The notes below the pieces were generated by a model. The model saw nothing but the letters and a program-made list of their open reading frames with translations. It did not search any database and had not been told where the DNA came from. From Flavobacteriales bacterium (GTDB taxonomy: Bacteria > Bacteroidota > Bacteroidia > NS11-12g > UBA9320): DNA of 64,000 bases. The position numbers and the translations under genes were made by a program. Shown piece after piece: positions 1 through 10,254 of this stretch (positions within the stretch are counted from its first letter, which is position 1; each line of letters begins with the position of its first letter). The stretch is from positions 62,001 through 126,000 of the forward strand of contig JACJZU010000004.1 of the NCBI GenBank assembly GCA_020635435.1, given 5' to 3'.

Positions 1-2
1 AC

Positions 3-185
3 GAATTTCTAGATCGATTTGACTTCGAGCATTACGGGGGCACGGCAATTTTAGGAGTTAACAAACCTGTAATCATAGGTCATGGTATTTCAACTGCTTC
101 AACTTTCGTGAACATGGTTCGATTAGCCAAACGCGTGATAGAATCCGGGTACATCACGAAAATTAAATCTGCATTGATCAACTAA
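3..185 (+). CDS. plsX: Phosphate acyltransferase PlsX, C-terminal end (partial)
   Basis: An open frame enters from the left edge and stops at TAA 183-185, giving about 60 residues. The segment HYGGTAILGVNKPVIIGHG followed by a Ser/Thr-rich stretch and an amphipathic helix matches the C-terminal end of PlsX, which makes acyl-phosphate from acyl-ACP for phospholipid synthesis at the membrane. The next gene, 21 bases downstream on the same strand, is fabH, and plsX-fabH is a very common pair, which strengthens the call. The N-terminal four fifths lie outside the window, so catalytic residues cannot be checked. Confidence 0.85.
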   Translation, partial: EFLDRFDFEHYGGTAILGVNKPVIIGHGISTASTFVNMVRLAKRVIESGYITKIKSALIN

Positions 186-206
186 AACAAGCGTATTAAA
201 AATAAT

Positions 207-1196
207 ATGGGGAAAATCAACGCCGCAATCACAGCAGTTAATGGTTACGTACCAGAGGATGTTATGACCAATTTTGATCTCGAGAAATTGGTAGATACAA
301 CGGACGAATGGATACGTACCAGAACGGGAATTGAAGAGCGCAGGATTTTAAGAGGGGAAGGTAAAGGCGCGTCAGCTATGGCCATTCCGGCTGTCGAGGG
401 ATTGTTGAAGAAGCGGGGAATTAAAGCGAGTGAGATCGATCTTCTCATATGTTCAACAGTAACCCCTGATTATGTCTTCCCTGCCACATCTAATATTATA
501 TGTGACAAGATCGGTGCAGTGAATGCCTGGGGCTATGATTTGGCTGCCGCATGTTCCGGATTTCTATTTGGTCTGGAGACTGGAAGACGATTCATTGAAA
601 GCGGCGCATACAAAAAGGTAGTGATCGTAGGAGTTGATAAAATGTCAAGCATCCTGGATTACGAAGACCGAAACACCTGTATCATATTTGGGGATGGAGC
701 GGGAGCAGTTTTGCTTGAATCAACTGAGGAAGAGGTTGGTGTAATGGATGCCATTCTCAAAGTTGATGGATCCGGCTTTGAATATTTACATCAAAAAGCA
801 GGTGGGTCAGTACTACCGGCCTCCCATGAAACCGTAGAAAACAAACTGCACAGTGTGTATCAGGAGGGGAAGAGCGTGTTCAAATTCGCTGTTACAGGAA
901 TGGCTGATGTTAGTTATGATGTGATGACCCGTAATGGTATGACCGGTGATGATGTTCAATGGCTGGTACCACATCAGGCGAATAAGCGGATCATCGATGC
1001 AACGGCGAGTCGCATGAACCTTGCTCCGGAGCGTGTTATGATCAACATCCACAAGTACGGTAATACAACCGCGGCTACCATACCGTTGTGTTTATCAGAC
1101 TACGAATCTCAGCTCAAGAAGGGAGACAATATCATTTTAGCGGCATTTGGAGGTGGTTTCACTTGGGGTGCGATCTACGTGAAATGGGCATATTGA
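207..1196 (+). CDS. fabH: Beta-ketoacyl-ACP synthase III (FabH)
   Basis: A 329-residue protein of normal family length. FabH condenses acetyl-CoA (or a branched starter acyl-CoA) with malonyl-ACP to begin fatty-acid synthesis in the cytoplasm. The thiolase-fold triad is visible: Cys116 in AAACSG, His256 in PHQAN and Asn286 in YGNTTAA. The glycine-rich C-terminal FGGGFTWG loop is intact. The ATG at 207 follows an A-rich leader without a Shine-Dalgarno sequence, as is usual in Bacteroidota. It lies 21 bases after plsX and 57 bases before accB, so plsX-fabH-accB-accC is very probably one operon supplying acyl starters and malonyl-CoA. Confidence 0.96.
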   Translation: MGKINAAITAVNGYVPEDVMTNFDLEKLVDTTDEWIRTRTGIEERRILRGEGKGASAMAIPAVEGLLKKRGIKASEIDLLICSTVTPDYVFPATSNIICDKIGAVNAWGYDLAAACSGFLFGLETGRRFIESGAYKKVVIVGVDKMSSILDYEDRNTCIIFGDGAGAVLLESTEEEVGVMDAILKVDGSGFEYLHQKAGGSVLPASHETVENKLHSVYQEGKSVFKFAVTGMADVSYDVMTRNGMTGDDVQWLVPHQANKRIIDATASRMNLAPERVMINIHKYGNTTAATIPLCLSDYESQLKKGDNIILAAFGGGFTWGAIYVKWAY

Positions 1197-1253
1197 AAGG
1201 TATGTGAATCCTTGTGACGAAATCCTTATTTTCGTCAGATTAAATTCAATTAC

Positions 1254-1736
1254 ATGGAACTGAAAGAGATACAACAACTGATAAAGTTCGTTTCGTCATC
1301 CGGAGTAGACGAGGTGGAATTGGAGCGCAAAGATTTCAAACTGCGCATTCGGAAGAATGAACATAAAACGGAGATAATCTCTGTTCCTCAGCAGGTGAGC
1401 CCGGCATCAATTCCCGTTGCACCTGCCCCTTTACCCACCCCGGTTGTAAATGCCCCGGTAGAGGCCCCAAAAACTGAGCAACCTGCCAGTAGCAACTTGA
1501 TTGAGATCAAATCACCAATGATCGGGACTTTTTATCGAAGCCCATCACCAGACAAACCGGCGTTTGTCAATGTAGGAGACGAAGTGAAAATTGGTCAGGT
1601 CATTTGTATAGTAGAGGCCATGAAGTTGTTCAATGAGATTGAATCGGAAGTTAGTGGCCGTATCGTTAAGGTTGTGGCAAACGACGCATCTCCGGTTGAA
1701 TATGATCAGGTTCTGTTTTTAGTAGAGCCAAGTTGA
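1254..1736 (+). CDS. accB: Biotin carboxyl carrier protein of acetyl-CoA carboxylase (AccB)
   Basis: A 160-residue carrier. Residues 1-45 form the N-terminal helical/strand region ([14 protein letters not shown]). Residues about 48-80 are a Pro/Ala-rich flexible linker. Residues about 83-160 form the biotinyl domain with the motif EAMKLF, in which Lys124 is the biotin attachment site. AccB shuttles carboxybiotin between biotin carboxylase and a carboxyltransferase. It lies 34 bases upstream of accC. No accA or accD is in the window; the nearest carboxyltransferase is the PccB-type gene at 12641, so this carrier might serve more than one transferase (inference). Confidence 0.95.
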   Translation: MELKEIQQLIKFVSSSGVDEVELERKDFKLRIRKNEHKTEIISVPQQVSPASIPVAPAPLPTPVVNAPVEAPKTEQPASSNLIEIKSPMIGTFYRSPSPDKPAFVNVGDEVKIGQVICIVEAMKLFNEIESEVSGRIVKVVANDASPVEYDQVLFLVEPS

Positions 1737-1770
1737 TCTCTGTATCTCCAATTGATTTAAACCTCAGAGG

Positions 1771-3105
1771 ATGTTCAAGAAGATCTTAATCGCCAACAGA
1801 GGCGAAATTGCGCTACGCGTAATAAGGACCTGCCGAGAGATGGGTATTAAAACCGTAGCGGTTTATTCTACGGCTGATAAGGATAGCTTGCATGTTAAGT
1901 ACGCCGATGAGGCAGTTTGCATAGGACCGCCTTCAAGTGCACTTTCCTATTTAAATATGCCAAATCTGATGGCTGCTGCGGAAATAACGAATGCAGATGC
2001 CATTCACCCCGGTTATGGGTTTTTGTCGGAGAATGCACAATTCTCGCAACTCTGCCAGGATAGCGGTATCAAATTCATTGGCGCATCTCCGGAAATGATC
2101 AATTCCATGGGCGATAAATCGAATGCCAAGGCGACCATGAAAGCAGCCGGAGTGCCTTGTGTTCCGGGTTCTGATGGGCTACTAGGCAGTTTGGAAGAGG
2201 GTTTGCGTCTTGCGAAGGAGATTCAGTATCCGGTTATCCTAAAAGCGACTGCCGGAGGTGGTGGAAGAGGAATGCGGATCGTTTGGAATGACAAGGAGTT
2301 TGAGTCTGCCTGGGGCAGTGCAAGGCAGGAAGCCCTGGCCGCTTTTGGTAATGACGGGATGTATCTTGAAAAATTTGTTCAGGAACCGCGGCATATCGAG
2401 ATTCAAATTGTCGGAGATCAATATGGTAAAGTCTGTCATTTGAGCGAGCGCGATTGTTCAATTCAACGTCGACATCAGAAGCTCATTGAAGAGGTTCCGT
2501 CACCTTTTATGACCGATGAACTTCGTGAAGCTATGGGTGATGCGGCGATCAAAGCTGCGTCGGCTATAAATTATGAAGGCGTCGGAACGATCGAATTCCT
2601 GGTTGACAAGGATAGGAATTTTTATTTCATGGAGATGAACACCCGAATTCAGGTGGAGCATCCGGTAACCGAAGAAGTGATCAATCATGACCTGATCATG
2701 GAGCAGATCAAGGTTGCAGCAGGAATTCCGATGACGGGAAAAAATTACTTCCCGAGTGGCCACAGCATGGAGTGCAGGATAAATGCTGAAGATCCTTACA
2801 ATGATTTCAGGCCATCTCCTGGTACGATCACCACGCTTCATAAGCCAGGTGGGCATGGCGTTCGCGTTGATACGCATATTTATGCGGGATATACGATTCC
2901 GCCTTACTACGATTCGATGATAGCCAAGTTGATCGTGAAGGCCAATACCCGGGAAGAGGCTATCACAAAAATGGAAAGGGCTCTCAATGAATTCACAATT
3001 GAAGGAATTAAAACCACAATTCCACTTCATTTGAAGATCATGGCCGATGAGGACTTCAGAAAAGGGAACTTCACGACAAAGTTCATGGAGTCATTCAAAT
3101 ACTAG
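1771..3105 (+). CDS. accC: Biotin carboxylase (AccC)
   Basis: A 444-residue ATP-grasp enzyme that carboxylates biotin on AccB using ATP and bicarbonate. Visible are the N-terminal preATP-grasp motif [16 protein letters not shown], the biotin carboxylase signature [13 protein letters not shown], the glycine-rich ATP loop [14 protein letters not shown], and the metal/biotin-binding stretch [18 protein letters not shown]. The length agrees with the free-standing subunit (about 445-450), so it is not fused to a carrier domain. The ATG at 1771 is the first in frame and directly precedes the family N-terminus. It closes the plsX-fabH-accB-accC operon; 80 bases separate it from the next gene. Confidence 0.96.
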   Translation: MFKKILIANRGEIALRVIRTCREMGIKTVAVYSTADKDSLHVKYADEAVCIGPPSSALSYLNMPNLMAAAEITNADAIHPGYGFLSENAQFSQLCQDSGIKFIGASPEMINSMGDKSNAKATMKAAGVPCVPGSDGLLGSLEEGLRLAKEIQYPVILKATAGGGGRGMRIVWNDKEFESAWGSARQEALAAFGNDGMYLEKFVQEPRHIEIQIVGDQYGKVCHLSERDCSIQRRHQKLIEEVPSPFMTDELREAMGDAAIKAASAINYEGVGTIEFLVDKDRNFYFMEMNTRIQVEHPVTEEVINHDLIMEQIKVAAGIPMTGKNYFPSGHSMECRINAEDPYNDFRPSPGTITTLHKPGGHGVRVDTHIYAGYTIPPYYDSMIAKLIVKANTREEAITKMERALNEFTIEGIKTTIPLHLKIMADEDFRKGNFTTKFMESFKY

Positions 3106-3185
3106 AATTCCAGGAGGCTCCCTGAATATACTTTTCAAACTAACCGCTTCGGGTTTATCGGGTAGATAAGCCTAGTTGCACTGTT

Positions 3186-6053
3186 ATGAGAATTCCGGCT
3201 GAAGCGCGTTACGTATTGGTCTACAGCATAGAAGAATATGATTTGCTCGGTCATATTCTTGAGCCACATATTGTCCAGCTAACTTCAGCAGGAAATTTGT
3301 CCCTGCAGAACCAGCGGATACACATTAATAATGCAGATTTCTATGATAAGGCGCTTGATACAACGGATTATCAGGCCATTGCATTACTTAGTGAGATAAC
3401 TCCGGAGGCTTTAACCAAGAAATTCAGCAAGACACCTCGAATCAGGCCGAAGGAATTCTTCGCTCAAAAATCTGCCCCTGAGTTGATCGAGAAATTCATT
3501 CGGCCATATATCGAGCAGAAAATAGCTGAAGTTCTGACTTTGATACAGGATAAACCACTGTATTTAAAAGAGGGGAAACATGTAACTGCAGTACCCATCC
3601 ATTGGCCGAAAGAACCGGCAGAGATCTTATTCCATTTGCGAAGGAATGATGATGATGTTCATTACTTCCCAAGTATAAGGTATCTAGGACAGAAGATCGA
3701 GTTAAACCGGACTAACGCTATTCTATTGAGTTTGCAGCCGTGTTATCTGGTGAATTCGGATCAGCTTTATGTTTTCAATCCTGAATTGGATGGAAATAAG
3801 ATAAGGCCATTCTTAACTAAACGCTTCATACGCGTTCCACGTGAGAATGAACTGAAGTTTCTCAAAACCTTTATAGCGCCACTTTTTGAAAGGCATAATC
3901 TATATGCAAAGGGCTATGAAGTTGAAACGCTCAAGGTTAATGCTATTCCTGTGGTCAAAGCTGGGAAATTGATCAATGGGGATTTTGGACTGGTACTTTA
4001 CTTCAAGTACGGTAATCATACATTCCCATATCATAGCAAGAAACATGTGTCGGTAACAGTTGAAGCTCGCGGGGACACATACGCATTGCTCAGGGTAAGA
4101 AGGTCAATTGAGTGGGAAGAACAGAAAATGTCTGTTTTACTGAAATTGGGTGGAAAGCAGTTGAACGGTTCGGAGTTTTTCATTGAAGGATTGTCCGGTG
4201 AAGCGGATATGGTCAATTGGATACAATCGAATAGGGCGACTTTGGACGCTGCAAATTTTCATGTGGCACACACTTTCAATTCAAACTACAACCTGAACTC
4301 GAGTAATCTGGAATTGGAGTTCAGTCAAAACGGGGATTGGTTTGATGTTTATGGAAAGGTGAATTTGTGTGGGTTTGAAATTTCATTTCAAGAAGTGGCC
4401 AGATTCATTAAATCGGGGAAACGCGAATTTCCATTGCCTGACGGAAGTATTGCGGTTTTACCACAAACCTGGTTCGAGCGCCTGGCAGATCTAGTGGATT
4501 TCTCGAGCACTCGGAACCAGATTCGAATTAGTCGCTTACATCGTCCAATTCTCGAAAACGCGGGTTTACAAATCCCGGATTTGCAAATAGATGGCGACAG
4601 AGTGCCGGAATACCCCATCCCATCCGGTTTCAATGGAACTTTGCGAACATACCAAAAGGCAGGCTATGACTGGTTAAGGTTTCTCGACTCCAATGGACTT
4701 GGGGGTTGCTTAGCCGATGATATGGGTCTTGGGAAAACCATCCAAACCCTCGCCTTTTTGCAATGGGTAAAAGATGAGTATCAGTCCAGGTCGGTCCAAG
4801 AGGAAACTATTTTAAGGACAAGTTTACTGGTTGTGCCTACCTCTCTTGTTCACAACTGGATTTCTGAAGCCTCTCGTTTCACTCCGGGTCTGAGAATTTT
4901 GAATCATACCGGACAGGGTAGGGTGCAATCCATTCGCTATTTCGGCGGGTATGATCTTGTCGTCACTACATATGGATCCCTTCGGAACGATATTGATTGG
5001 TTGAAACAGTTCAAATTCAGGCTTATTGCGTTGGATGAAGCGCAAATGATCAAAAATCCTGAATCAAAAATTGCTTCGGTTGTGGCAGAGCTTCAAGGTG
5101 CATTGAGGATCACCTTGACAGGTACACCTGTAGAGAACAGTGTTCGCGATCTCTGGTCGCAAATGAATTTTGTTAATCGAGGATTGTTGGGAACTCAGCG
5201 ATTTTTCGTGCGAAAGTTTCAACAGCCGATTGAACGTAACAAGGAGGAAGGTGCTTTGTTGACACTCCGAAAGTTGATCGCTCCATTTGTACTACGAAGA
5301 ACTAAAAAACAGGTTGCAAATGATCTACCCGATAAATCGGAGCAGATCGTGTATTGTGAAATGTCGGAGGAGCAAGCTCAATTGTATGAGCAAGTCAAAT
5401 CGCAGTACCGAAATCTCATTCTTGACCTCGAAGAAGGGAAGGCAACGCAACAGGTGAAATTCAGTATTCTAAGCGGACTTACCAAGCTGCGATTGATCGC
5501 CAACGCACCGGAGCTGCACGAGGAAGGCAAAGGATTAACTTCCGGTAAATTTGAATTGGTTTCTTCGAACATTGAAACAGCTGTAGAAGAGGGGCATAAA
5601 CTGCTGATTTTCTCCCAGTTTGTGAAACACTTGAGTCTATACAAGGATTTTCTTGATGATAAACAGTTGAGTTATGCTTACATAGATGGTTCGACACCGC
5701 AAAAAGAGCGACAGGCTCAAGTGGACTATTTTCAAGATGACACTTCTTGTCACGTGTTACTGATCTCTTTGAAGGCTGGAGGCTACGGGTTGAATTTAAC
5801 GGCCGCGGATTATGTTTTTCTATTGGATCCATGGTGGAATCCCGCCGTGGAGAATCAGGCCATAGACCGTACGCATCGCATCGGGCAATCTCAGAAAGTG
5901 TTTGGTTACCGCTTTATAAGTAGTGGCAGTATTGAAGAGAAGATACTGGCTCTTCAGGAAAAGAAGCGCTCATTGAGTGACGCGCTGGTCCAAACGGATG
6001 AATCGATCTACAAATCCTTGAGTATCGAGGATATCAAGGAACTCCTGAGTTAG
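3186..6053 (+). CDS. SNF2-family DEAD/DEAH-box helicase
   Basis: A 955-residue Snf2-type ATPase. The first ~470 residues are a poorly conserved N-terminal region typical of bacterial SNF2 proteins. The ATPase core follows: motif I DDMGLGKTIQ (Lys517), motif II LDEAQ near residue 617, motif III LTGTPVENS, then the second RecA lobe with LLISLKAGGYGLNLTAADYV and the arginine-finger motif QAIDRTHRIGQ. Such proteins translocate on DNA and remodel protein-DNA complexes; the bacterial substrates are mostly unknown. It stands alone, 80 bases after accC, with no methylase or nuclease beside it, so there is no sign of a DISARM-like or restriction context. Confidence 0.9.
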   Translation: MRIPAEARYVLVYSIEEYDLLGHILEPHIVQLTSAGNLSLQNQRIHINNADFYDKALDTTDYQAIALLSEITPEALTKKFSKTPRIRPKEFFAQKSAPELIEKFIRPYIEQKIAEVLTLIQDKPLYLKEGKHVTAVPIHWPKEPAEILFHLRRNDDDVHYFPSIRYLGQKIELNRTNAILLSLQPCYLVNSDQLYVFNPELDGNKIRPFLTKRFIRVPRENELKFLKTFIAPLFERHNLYAKGYEVETLKVNAIPVVKAGKLINGDFGLVLYFKYGNHTFPYHSKKHVSVTVEARGDTYALLRVRRSIEWEEQKMSVLLKLGGKQLNGSEFFIEGLSGEADMVNWIQSNRATLDAANFHVAHTFNSNYNLNSSNLELEFSQNGDWFDVYGKVNLCGFEISFQEVARFIKSGKREFPLPDGSIAVLPQTWFERLADLVDFSSTRNQIRISRLHRPILENAGLQIPDLQIDGDRVPEYPIPSGFNGTLRTYQKAGYDWLRFLDSNGLGGCLADDMGLGKTIQTLAFLQWVKDEYQSRSVQEETILRTSLLVVPTSLVHNWISEASRFTPGLRILNHTGQGRVQSIRYFGGYDLVVTTYGSLRNDIDWLKQFKFRLIALDEAQMIKNPESKIASVVAELQGALRITLTGTPVENSVRDLWSQMNFVNRGLLGTQRFFVRKFQQPIERNKEEGALLTLRKLIAPFVLRRTKKQVANDLPDKSEQIVYCEMSEEQAQLYEQVKSQYRNLILDLEEGKATQQVKFSILSGLTKLRLIANAPELHEEGKGLTSGKFELVSSNIETAVEEGHKLLIFSQFVKHLSLYKDFLDDKQLSYAYIDGSTPQKERQAQVDYFQDDTSCHVLLISLKAGGYGLNLTAADYVFLLDPWWNPAVENQAIDRTHRIGQSQKVFGYRFISSGSIEEKILALQEKKRSLSDALVQTDESIYKSLSIEDIKELLS

Positions 6054-6228
6054 GCATTTAGACGATCTTTCGCTGGGAGAAAATATTCCCACGAGACTGA
6101 GTCTTACCTCATCAAGCCCATGGTATCTCGCCTGGGCTGTACTTATTTGGCATCAAGCAAACGTAGTTGTGCTCTTCAAAACCAAATTTGGCGACTAGGG
6201 AAATATCCGTCCGCGGCGGCGTTTGAGT

Positions 6229-6240
6229 GGGGTTAACCCC
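6229..6240. repeat. Perfect 12-bp palindrome in the leader of the lipase-like gene
   Basis: The sequence GGGGTTAACCCC is an exact palindrome 31 bases before the ATG at 6271, inside a 217-base non-coding leader. It could be an operator or a short hairpin in the mRNA leader. No TAnnTTTG promoter element was found beside it and no riboswitch structure was recognised in the rest of the leader (6054-6270). Confidence 0.35.
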
Positions 6241-6270
6241 GATTATGTCTAATCTCTAATTTTTAAAATC

Positions 6271-9200
6271 ATGAAGAAATTCAGCTACAAAAACATTAAA
6301 CAAATTTTCATATCCGTAACACTAATCTTTTTATGTGCGCAAGTAATGGCTCAACGTCCAGATGTTCTGCCACTTTTTGATCATCCTATACCCGGGAATT
6401 TACTCCTGGATCTGGCTACTAATCCGTCTAATGTCGAGAAGCACTCTATAGATTCAGGACTTCGGAGATCCACGTACGTCGATTTCATTGATGCACTCTT
6501 GCAACTCAGGAAAATGGGACCTAATGGCAGTATCATCCACCCTGATTCATTTAACCACTACTTGGGACATTATTCAACTTTGGGTTTTGTCCCACTCGCC
6601 GTTTTGGACTATCGCTATTCGAAATTGGACAGCTCAGTGTACAAGACAGGGGTACTTCAATATGATACCATTCAGGATCGACTTCAGTTTATTACGCCTC
6701 CTTCGTCTTATCTGACAACAGACACTGTAACTCTTGTTCATGTGCCGTATGAGCTGGATCAGGGGTGGAATAACTTCATCATTCCACGAGAACTATTCTT
6801 AACGAACTTGTCAGGTCAGAAAATACAAATTGATTTCCATGATGGCCTTGGTTTTCGTGGAGTTGCGTTGGATATGCCTATTCCCGTGTATTATGAGGAT
6901 GAACCTGGAGATACATCCGAAAAGTACATTTTGTTCAAGTTCGAGGATCGAATCGGAATGGAAAATATTCATCCGGTAATTCATGGACCAGTTCGAAGAA
7001 GAGTGGTGCCAGGACCGGATAAGATCGTCCAAACCTATGAGTTGCCTCAAGCTTGTTTACTTGAAACTGATCCTGTCGGTGATGTCAAGGTTTATATCCG
7101 ATACGGACAGGAAAACAAAAGTTCAACACTCGTTAATCCTGTTGTTTTTATTGAAGGATTTGACATTGATGCGAATCCCAAAGATGATCGTTACGGTTCA
7201 ATGGGTTGGGTGAGTTTAATGACAGGTTTCGCATATGACGAAAGCGGACGTCCAACCAGAGAGAACATCAAAGATATCACTGAATTGGTGCAAAGACTCT
7301 ACGAAGGAAATTACGACCTTGTCTACATCGATTTCAAGAATGGGGCCAATGATCTTTTTGCCAATGGTAATGCTGTGATGCGGGTGTTAAAGTGGGTTGA
7401 AATCAATTCAACAGGTGGTAACGGTATCTCAGTTTTAGGGGCGAGTATGGGCGGAGTTCTCGCCAGGTATGCTATTCGAAGGTTGGAATTGGAAGAGTGC
7501 ATTTCGTGTGTCAAGTTGTACGGAACTTTTGATAGTCCGCATAAAGGGGCAAATATTCCACTTGCAATACAACATGCCACTAAATTTCTTAAGGACGAAA
7601 GCGGTGATGCATTGGCAGGATACAATGCTTTAATGAGCAAGGCTGCACAGCAAATGCTGATCTACCACATTGACGCGAACGCTTCTTCAAGTAGGACGGT
7701 TTGGCAGAATTGGTTAGATCAGCATGGTCATCCTCAAAGTCCCGTGAAAATTGCTTTGACCAATGGAAGCCCGGAAGGGTCAAATGCCGGATTTAATCCT
7801 ACAGACCGGTTCTATTACTTTGAACACTCCTACGGGGATATTTTGATGGTTCGACTTGCATTGAACGCTTTGCCAGATTGTGAAAACTCAGGGATATGTA
7901 ATACGCAGGTATTTGAAGGGATATTGCCCATAGGTTCCAAACCGCTTCAACAATTACTAAATAAAGTACTCAGGAATCGATATCGGCGGTATGTTGCCAC
8001 ATCCGGCTGGACCAAACCACTCGACAATGCCTCGGGCGGACAGGGAGACTGGCCGGTATATATTGATCAGGCAATCCGTACATTTCTCAGGGAAAAGCAA
8101 CCCAAAGGTAATAGCTCCTTCTCGGCTAACAACAAGTCGCTGACAACATTTATACCGACATTCAGTGCCCTCGACCTGAATGAAGAAACGATGCAACCTG
8201 ACCTAAAAGCGATGATTCCTGATCTTTATAATTCAGATCGGCATCCTTTTGACGCAATTTTTTATCCGCAGCTTGCGGATCCGAGCAACCAGCGGCACGT
8301 TCAATTCGATAAAAGACCAAATCAGAATATAGATTGGTTGATGTTGAATATTGAGAGGAGTAGTTCTGCCATACCCAATCGAATACCGGATCAAGGAAGG
8401 TTCATCTATAATTCTTCAGGTCGACCTTATACGAGGTACATTCAGGAAACTCTGGTGGACGAAAGCGGGATTCTACAGCTGAACGGCAATGGGCCTGAAG
8501 GTTTTCAAGAAGATGCTACCGGAACAGTTTTCCAAAATCGCAGGGCAATGTTCCAATCGCATCCATGTGGAACTCATTTGATCATAGAAGGTGGTGCAAA
8601 ATTGATTCTGGGTGAAGATGATCAGGTAGTTCAAGGTGGAAAGATCGCAGAATTCTATTTGGAGAAAGGTGACTTAACTATTAATGATGGATCGTTGATC
8701 CTTTATGATAGCAGTGTGCTCCGAATCGGCAAGGATGCGCGTTTAAATCTTGGAGCAGGGCATAGCATTCAACTCAATGGAGCCAATGCAAAATTGATAA
8801 TTGAAGGTAATTTAACTCTTAACCAAGGTGCTGTTTTTAGTCCCGGATGGGTCGCAGGTTCGGAACCAGGCACAATTCATTTTGTCGAACCCGGGCCTGA
8901 AAGTCTTGTGGTCAATGGCCATGGAAACTTCATTATGAGCGATACTTCCAGTGGATCGATCGATATTCAATGGTTTATAGAAGGAGGGGTTCTGAGTATT
9001 CCTGAAAATTTGGAGTTTCTTTCTTTGAAGCATACGCGCGTTACCTTGAGCGATCAGGCAACGATTCAGTTGGAGTGTGAAGCCCGTCTGCATGATCTGA
9101 GAGTCTCCGGAGACGCGAGTGCCGGTTGTGGCCTCAGGGTCTTTGAAAATTCGACATCCGTTCGGTTTGCGGAGTGTTCGTTCACCAATCTTTACACAGC

Positions 9201-10251
9201 TATTGATGTACATGGATCATCTGAAAAAGTACAGATCAAAAATTCCGACTTTGATTCATGTCGAACCGGGATATTGTTCGAGTTATCCGGATGGAAGGTC
9301 AGTAATTGTATGTTCAACCTGAACGATCATGGCGTGATCGGACCGTCCGGAGATCATCCCAATCTATTCATAGATAATGAGCTAAGGACCAATTCAGTTG
9401 GGCTATTGATCATCAGCGAGTCAGACCCGGGGATCACTTCCGTTATTGGTAGCCACTTTTTCGGGAATTCCAAGGGAGCGGAAGTTGATGATGGCCAAAT
9501 TGCATTATTCGGTTGTTGCACCTTTGAGTCCAATACCTTCGGAGTTCAATCAAATCTGAATTCTATCATCTATCTGGATAAACGCAGTCCACTTGGCCAT
9601 GAGGGCGGTAGTAATACTTTTAGGAAGAACACTTACTCGATAAGTTCGAATGGCGGACACATCTACCTCGCCGGGGGATATAACAACTTCATTGCCGACT
9701 ATACGATTTCTCCCTACAATTTTATCACAGGTAGCGTCCCATATACTAGTCCTACTTTGAACACAGCATACGAGCTTGGAATAGCCGGCAATTATTGGCA
9801 TCCCATTCCATCATCAGGTGCTCTGACCGGAACGAATTTATTTGTCGACCTAATGGCCGTTGGAAATGGTAATCCGGTTCGTATCAAGCCAATGGGAAGC
9901 GCCATGGGATCACCGAATACAAGTTGTGGTGAATTCGATGATGGAAATAACCAGGAACAGGGCAAGGGACTGGCTCCATTTGAGTCGGGTTTGGCACTGT
10001 ATCCGAACCCCACAAATGGGGTCTTGAAATTCAGGCACTCCGATTTGGTTCAGCCAGGTAGTGCTTTCTTCGAATCGGAATTATTTATCTTTGATTTAAG
10101 CGGAAGAGAGATATGCCGACTTCCTGCATTGGTGGTTGATCAGAACACACTGACTTGGGAACTGCCTGTTCAGTTGCCCAATGGCCATTATGTCATGAGA
10201 ATAGGGGCTGGTAAATCTTCTCAAACGTCAATAATCCAACTAAGAAGATAA
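6271..10251 (+). CDS. Large secreted protein: lipase-like alpha/beta hydrolase plus beta-helix, T9SS sorting domain
   Basis: A 1326-residue exported protein. Residues 1-27 are a signal peptide ending VMAQ. Around residues 290-500 lies an alpha/beta-hydrolase-like region: a VNPVVFIEGFD strand and the nucleophile elbow GASMGG (Ser392), followed by RYAIRRLE, resembling lipase/PGAP1-like esterases; the acid and histidine cannot be fixed by eye. Residues about 770-1200 consist of short repeated strands with Asn/Gly turns (for example GNLTLNQGAVF, IKNSDFDSC), as in right-handed parallel beta-helices. The last ~85 residues, from LALYPNPTNG, are a type A T9SS sorting domain, so the protein is probably surface-anchored or released. 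The next gene begins 3 bases after its stop. Substrate unknown. Confidence 0.8.
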   Translation: MKKFSYKNIKQIFISVTLIFLCAQVMAQRPDVLPLFDHPIPGNLLLDLATNPSNVEKHSIDSGLRRSTYVDFIDALLQLRKMGPNGSIIHPDSFNHYLGHYSTLGFVPLAVLDYRYSKLDSSVYKTGVLQYDTIQDRLQFITPPSSYLTTDTVTLVHVPYELDQGWNNFIIPRELFLTNLSGQKIQIDFHDGLGFRGVALDMPIPVYYEDEPGDTSEKYILFKFEDRIGMENIHPVIHGPVRRRVVPGPDKIVQTYELPQACLLETDPVGDVKVYIRYGQENKSSTLVNPVVFIEGFDIDANPKDDRYGSMGWVSLMTGFAYDESGRPTRENIKDITELVQRLYEGNYDLVYIDFKNGANDLFANGNAVMRVLKWVEINSTGGNGISVLGASMGGVLARYAIRRLELEECISCVKLYGTFDSPHKGANIPLAIQHATKFLKDESGDALAGYNALMSKAAQQMLIYHIDANASSSRTVWQNWLDQHGHPQSPVKIALTNGSPEGSNAGFNPTDRFYYFEHSYGDILMVRLALNALPDCENSGICNTQVFEGILPIGSKPLQQLLNKVLRNRYRRYVATSGWTKPLDNASGGQGDWPVYIDQAIRTFLREKQPKGNSSFSANNKSLTTFIPTFSALDLNEETMQPDLKAMIPDLYNSDRHPFDAIFYPQLADPSNQRHVQFDKRPNQNIDWLMLNIERSSSAIPNRIPDQGRFIYNSSGRPYTRYIQETLVDESGILQLNGNGPEGFQEDATGTVFQNRRAMFQSHPCGTHLIIEGGAKLILGEDDQVVQGGKIAEFYLEKGDLTINDGSLILYDSSVLRIGKDARLNLGAGHSIQLNGANAKLIIEGNLTLNQGAVFSPGWVAGSEPGTIHFVEPGPESLVVNGHGNFIMSDTSSGSIDIQWFIEGGVLSIPENLEFLSLKHTRVTLSDQATIQLECEARLHDLRVSGDASAGCGLRVFENSTSVRFAECSFTNLYTAIDVHGSSEKVQIKNSDFDSCRTGILFELSGWKVSNCMFNLNDHGVIGPSGDHPNLFIDNELRTNSVGLLIISESDPGITSVIGSHFFGNSKGAEVDDGQIALFGCCTFESNTFGVQSNLNSIIYLDKRSPLGHEGGSNTFRKNTYSISSNGGHIYLAGGYNNFIADYTISPYNFITGSVPYTSPTLNTAYELGIAGNYWHPIPSSGALTGTNLFVDLMAVGNGNPVRIKPMGSAMGSPNTSCGEFDDGNNQEQGKGLAPFESGLALYPNPTNGVLKFRHSDLVQPGSAFFESELFIFDLSGREICRLPALVVDQNTLTWELPVQLPNGHYVMRIGAGKSSQTSIIQLRR

Positions 10252-10254
10252 GGT

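Noticed and set aside
2500..3030. A 176-codon open frame on the minus strand within accC
   Set aside because: It is antisense to intact biotin carboxylase, has no domain or signal, and its composition follows the overlying gene.
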